From NCBI GenBank assembly GCA_037903355.1, contig JBAJFE010000023.1, forward strand, positions 434,001 to 498,000: a stretch of 64,000 bases of DNA, written 5' to 3'. The position numbers were made by a program, and so were the translations under genes. This document shows, in pieces, positions 59,871-64,000 of the stretch. The DNA comes from Trichuris trichiura (taxonomy: Eukaryota; Nematoda; Enoplea; Trichinellida; Trichuridae). The first letter of the stretch is position 1, and every line of letters starts with the position of its first letter. The notes beneath the pieces were generated by a model. The model had not been told where the DNA came from and ran no database searches. It worked only from the letters and a program-made list of their open reading frames with translations.

Positions 59871-62689
59871 GACATATACTTCTTTTTCGGCAACTGTTTG
59901 TGCATTTTCAAAAAATTATTTGTTGATTAAGCGTTAACAGCTTTCCAAGAAATGGCGAATTAAGTTTAAACTACTTAGGCTACAGTAAGCAATGTTTTTC
60001 AAGTACAATGTCAACCTGCTTATCCTATCGTAATTGAAAGAATCGTGTGCCACTTCAGCCAGGGTAAATAATGTTTAAACTTAAAAACAGATGCGCAGGT
60101 CAAGGTTTTTAGAAGTTTAACTGGTTTTTTCAGCGGTCGTCCAGTTGATTTTAATCGGATTATCATTTGAAAAGTATAAATGTAAAACTTATTTAACGAT
60201 TAACGACGTTAGATTTTCTAACACGCGCTTATTTATTTTTGAAGCGACTTTGCGCATTTGAACGCGCGAAAACACGAGTTTAGAAAAGACGTAAGTCACA
60301 GAAGAATAAGTTGCGCATTTGCAACAAAATTTCCGGTTAAATCAACCATCGTGATTTGCCGCAGGAAAAAAAATTATTTCAGCGGACAACCGTTGCAAAA
60401 CGTCGGCTGTTCAACAACGTAGTTTAGCTTTCAAATAAAATTGAAAAGTAGCCCTGAAAAAGGGGTTCAACTTATTCTTTGGTCTGTCGTTTAATGCAAC
60501 GAGGGGTTTTATTATCCTTGGCCAAGCGTACAAGCTTGGAAAACAGTCGACTTTGTTAGATGTTATTCGTTGGCTCATTAGCATTGCTATTTCCCAGCAA
60601 TAAGGTAAATGTCTACCGTTATCCATCGCTGTTCGCTTTTCCCAGGCTGGACAAAGTAGCAATAGCTTAATGGCGTGGTCGGCTTTGAATATTTAGTCCT
60701 TTAAAGTAGGAGCAATGCTTGCAAACTTTTACAGTTCTTATACTTTTCTTTTCATGTCTTTTTATGGTATTCCCGCGGAAGTGTAACTTCCATATCCACC
60801 GTTACAATGGAATGCAATTAAGGTAGGCCCTCAATTTGTTCACGTGTCGTTGACGATATCAGGTAGCTAGAAGTTGTTTTCTTAAACTGCTTTTCCCAGA
60901 AGCTTTTCAATGTAGTGTTTAGTGACGGGTGAATAGCATCACTGTCGGTCGATACAACTAAGTCATCAGTGGCAATTTTAACAACGTTCGGTAGTTTTGC
61001 TTGGATTTTCGTTGGATGTAAAATTTACTTGTAATGGAAGTTTCCATTCATTCCATTGCAGCATTCTAAGAGTAACTTCAGAGTAGAAAGTTGCACGAAA
61101 AGGGAAGCATATATTTTCCATTGCACTCCAAAGCGTTTGCCTGTTTTTCTTCTCTACAACGGTGGGTAATTTTTCCGGAATTCCCTTACAGTATGCAAAT
61201 AGACCATTTGCTGCTTTTATTTCCCCGAAAAGTTCATTAGTTGCTTTTACGACGTTTTTAAATCGTAAACTATTTTAACAGGCAAAGAAAAGGCCACTTC
61301 ACTTGTCAGTACGAGCGGTTAATTTCACATTGGTAATTTGCTTGCAGCCAACTTTTATGTTCAACATTTTAAGTAAACACGTAATCAAATTCTTTAAAAG
61401 TAACATCTGTTCCCCTTAAGGGGTCTTCCTTTCGTTTTAAAACAGTTTTCTAAACGTACTATGTAACGTAATAGTTAAAGCAAGCGTAAGGTTGACATCT
61501 AGCGTGAGTTTGGTATGCAGGTTCTTTCCTTTTATAAATACTGTAATCTATTGCGCTCACTTTTCATTTTGTGGTTTGTTTATATCACTAATTAAATCAG
61601 ATTGAAGTATTCTCACGATTTTTTTGCTCAGATTGTTTTAATGAAAAGCATATTATTTCTAATGATTCATAAATAAGGTCAATCCCGAAAATTCCACCGT
61701 TTAAATTAAATAATTTACGTTGTTAACAGGTTCTTTTGTAATAAATCATTTCTGTTATTTAAATGTGGCTAGGTTTCGTTAAATGCAGCTATTATGAGTC
61801 TGAGAGTTCATTGGAAAAACAAATTCGAAGTTCGGAAGGTGATCTAATGGCATAATACTGCGCTGAATGAAACATAAGACGTTAAGTAAATTTTTTTGCA
61901 AGCATTTTAAAGCTACAAAATCTTGGTAACTCGCGCGCAGGCTGAAAAATAGAATAGCGAGTTTTACGAAAAGCAAGTAACCATTGGAATGGTTTTTTAT
62001 TTTCAGAAATGACGCTTTTCAGTCATATTTTTGTTTTCTGCCGGAAGACAACGGCTAAAGGTCATCTTTAAAAGATTTCGTATAATTTACTTCTTTTACT
62101 AACCAATCGTTTTGTAGTTGACAATACGTTAGTTCGACCGTGATTTCCGAGCTCTCTTGCTTAGCTGTTTTAACAAAAAAAGGGTTCCACGTTTCTTACC
62201 CGTCCCGTTGTCGTGCTGTAAGCTTTCCGGCCATCCTTTGCGAAAAGCTAAGCCAAAACGTAAAGCTCGCATTTTGAATTAGGCTTACGTAAAGGCAGAA
62301 CAGGATAGTCATATTCATTTTTGAAAAGGAACCTGCATTTTTCTTACTGTAGCGCGGCTAAGAGACAAGAGTCGAAAAGGGTAAAAAATATTTATTGAAT
62401 ATAGATTTTTTACAATTGAAAAACGACTAAAGAAGTGTTGCTTCCTTTCAGCGCAACGCTTTTCATAGGCGGCAGTTTTTGAAGTTCTTATAAATTTTGA
62501 CAATTTCTTTTAACTTACGCGCGAAACAAGTGAGCTTGGTGTGGAATAGGATAGTTGACTAAACATTTACGCAAATAAATGTTTGCTGCCTTTTCTGCCG
62601 CATGGGAATGTTGGTTATGCAACCGTCACCCCGGAAATGCAGGTTCCTTTTTGGCAAGCTTGTCGCCATCCCGTTCAGCCGTTGCTGAC

Positions 62690-62795
62690 GGCTATGTCAG
62701 CTATCCCGTTTTGTCTTTCTCCAAACCTAACTCAGAATACAAGCCTTATGTTTAAGTTTAGAATTAAGTAAGGGTAGAAGAGGATGGCTGGCATA
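62690..62795. repeat. Foldback-family repeat (GGATAGCTG arms)
   Basis: GTCAGCTATCCCGTTTTG and AGAAGAGGATGGCTGGCAT pair loosely around CCTAACTC...TTAAG. Relatives with AACAGGATAG lie near 44380 and 62300, and a relative with GAACATGATAG lies at 48584. AATGCAGGTTCC near 62636 and GGAACCTGCATT near 62327 face each other. Confidence 0.6.
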
Positions 62796-63261
62796 GTTAC
62801 AGTATGACAGAGAGGATTCTTTCATTAGATTAAGAATTTATGACCTCATCGAACTGGGCTTGGCAACAACTACTCTTTTGACGTTGCAAATGGTTCAAAC
62901 ATTCAGAATCAGCGCATTAAGTGCAATACCGGCATAGTATTCTGCTAATAGCTCGTAGAGACGTTAAATATTAATAGTTGCGACCTAAAAATTTTGCGTA
63001 CTTGTATTTTCAGTCGATCATTCGCATATATTCCCGTTTGAAGTGACGATCTGAAAAGTTGAGATATCAATTGTGATTTTCAGGTTACGAAGTGTACAGT
63101 TGTTTGCGGTTAGCAAGTTTCGTTGAATATTCGCTGAACGTTTCTTCAGCAGTGTCGAACAGTTTCATAACTCGCTCGTATACTTCGATTTGCCCTAATA
63201 GGCGTCCATTTTTTAGGTGAATCTTTTATTCAAGACTGGCGGGCGAATAGGTTGTACAAAA

Positions 63262-64000
63262 ATGAAACGTAGCGCTTCCCTCAATTCATTTTTTTCTCCT
63301 GCTACGGTTGAACAATGTAAAGCTCCAGTGGAGGTGAAAGCCAATGCAATCAAAATGGAAGTTTCCCCGTTGGACCCACTTTGCGTTGATATTTCCTTTC
63401 AACCCGATGATGGTGAACCGTCCACTTCATTGTGCGCCAACGAAGAGACGCCGTCTCGTTTTACGAACGGTAAGTTTACGTAAGACTAATTTTTTAAAAA
63501 AATATGGCACTTTTGTTCTTCCAATCTTTTTTTGTACGCTCGAGCTTCGCTGGTACTTTTCAGAAGTGCTAAAGTTGCAACGAGAAAGAAAGGAGAATGT
63601 CGAAAGAGCAATAGCTTTGGCGGACGAGCAACTTACATTTATAACTCAGTTGATCAGTAGCAATGATGAGAGCTGCGTATGTTCGAACGAATGCGCACCG
63701 GCTACTTGCAGGGACATGGTAAGATGGCGGCGATTTTAATATTCCTCTATTTGCGCCCAATTTGAGATCATCCTTAATTTAGAACTTGTTCGCTGAAGTT
63801 TCCTTACTTCGAGCTCAGTGTAAAGAGTTATGCGACGACGTTGAACGCCTTAAGTCTCGTCAGTGTAAGTTCAATTCGTATTTTGCATGTTACAATAATT
63901 CGCTGATGAAAATATACGCTAATACGCGTGACGATTTTGCGAACGTATAAACACTTCGTTTTGGCATAACAATTAAGTTTATTCTATAGCAATTGGTGCT
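63262..64000 (+). CDS. Unrecognised gene, 5' part (coiled-coil), running off the window
   Basis: Exons in phase: 63262-63469, 63564-63718, 63783-63864 and 63990 onward, cut by the window end. The start is the first ATG (MKRSASLNSFFSPA). The N-terminus is Ser/Pro-rich and acidic (DISFQPDDGEPSTSL), then heptad-like helices follow (LQRERKENVERAIALADEQL and LLRAQCKELCDDVERLKSRQ), separated by a short cysteine cluster (CVCSNECAPATC). I do not recognise the family. Good GTAAG donors and consistent phase support a real gene. Confidence 0.7.

Larger units (their letters stand above)
51183..63261. other. About 12 kb with no supported gene
   Basis: Only short unrelated frames occur. The best candidate is a 136-codon minus-strand frame at 59460-59870 with an N-terminal hydrophobic anchor (FALVVFALCSAIVMVL), for which I see no family. 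The rest is AT-rich sequence with microsatellites, foldbacks, many GCGGGAAA/TTTCCCGC motifs and two GAACCTGCA-bearing repeats. The promoter of the AChE gene should lie at its left edge. Confidence 0.55.

Noticed and set aside
1..64000. CRISPR array, bacterial operon or rRNA
   Set aside because: No regularly spaced repeats, no Shine-Dalgarno-led gene strings, no rRNA-like blocks; the DNA is clearly spliced eukaryotic sequence.

Overview
The window is a piece of a eukaryotic, animal nuclear genome. Its protein genes are broken by many spliceosomal introns, mostly about 40-90 bp, with a few of 0.4-3.2 kb. Most introns are GT-AG and one is probably GC-AG. The gene set is metazoan (EVA-1, ARID1/BAF250, Tudor-SN, acetylcholinesterase, MTHFR, SCO1). 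TTAGGC-type repeats (the nematode telomere motif), TACTGTA motifs, short introns and splice acceptors almost touching start codons suggest a nematode, possibly one distant from Caenorhabditis. The species cannot be named from sequence alone. I found no rRNA, tRNA or CRISPR features.

Layout. 0-2 kb: NDUFS7 (+), with its 3' flank duplicated at the left edge of the window. 2.3-2.7 kb: MRPS21 (-). 2.85-4.5 kb: a C3orf33 homolog (-) with a possible 1-nt frameshift. 6.2-8.5 kb: PGGT1B (+), complete in eight exons. 8.5-14 kb: CpG-rich, low-complexity sequence with palindromes and microsatellites. 14.07-22.26 kb: ARID1/BAF250 (+), 12 exons. 22.76-28.5 kb: EVA-1 (-), SUEL-lectin membrane protein, whose 3.2-kb intron carries a Penelope-like retroelement flanked by a 17-bp direct repeat. 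32.5-33.3 kb: C1orf43 homolog (-), intronless. 34.4-39.6 kb: SND1/Tudor-SN (+), 16 exons. 41.0-43.5 kb: MTHFR (-), 10 exons. 45.7-47.5 kb: SCO1 (+), 7 exons. 47.7-51.2 kb: acetylcholinesterase (-), 4 exons, probably GPI-anchored. 51-63 kb: about 12 kb with no gene I can support, rich in AT runs and foldbacks. 63.26 kb to the end: the 5' part of an unrecognised coiled-coil gene (+).

The recognised genes are mostly single-copy housekeeping genes that alternate strands. Tail-to-tail pairs are NDUFS7/MRPS21, ARID1/EVA-1, SND1/MTHFR and SCO1/AChE. Head-to-head pairs are C1orf43/SND1 and MTHFR/SCO1. I see no operon. NDUFS7 (complex I), MRPS21 (mitoribosome) and SCO1 (COX copper assembly) all serve mitochondria, but sit in unrelated arrangements.

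Gene models were made by hand: reading frames were joined at GT-AG sites where codon phase and family alignment agreed. Most multi-exon models keep phase throughout, which is the main evidence for them. The most noteworthy non-genic content is the Penelope insertion, a nest of three foldback repeats in the AChE intron, a 50-bp perfect palindrome, eight exact TGACGTCA sites, and an isolated nucleotidyltransferase signature.
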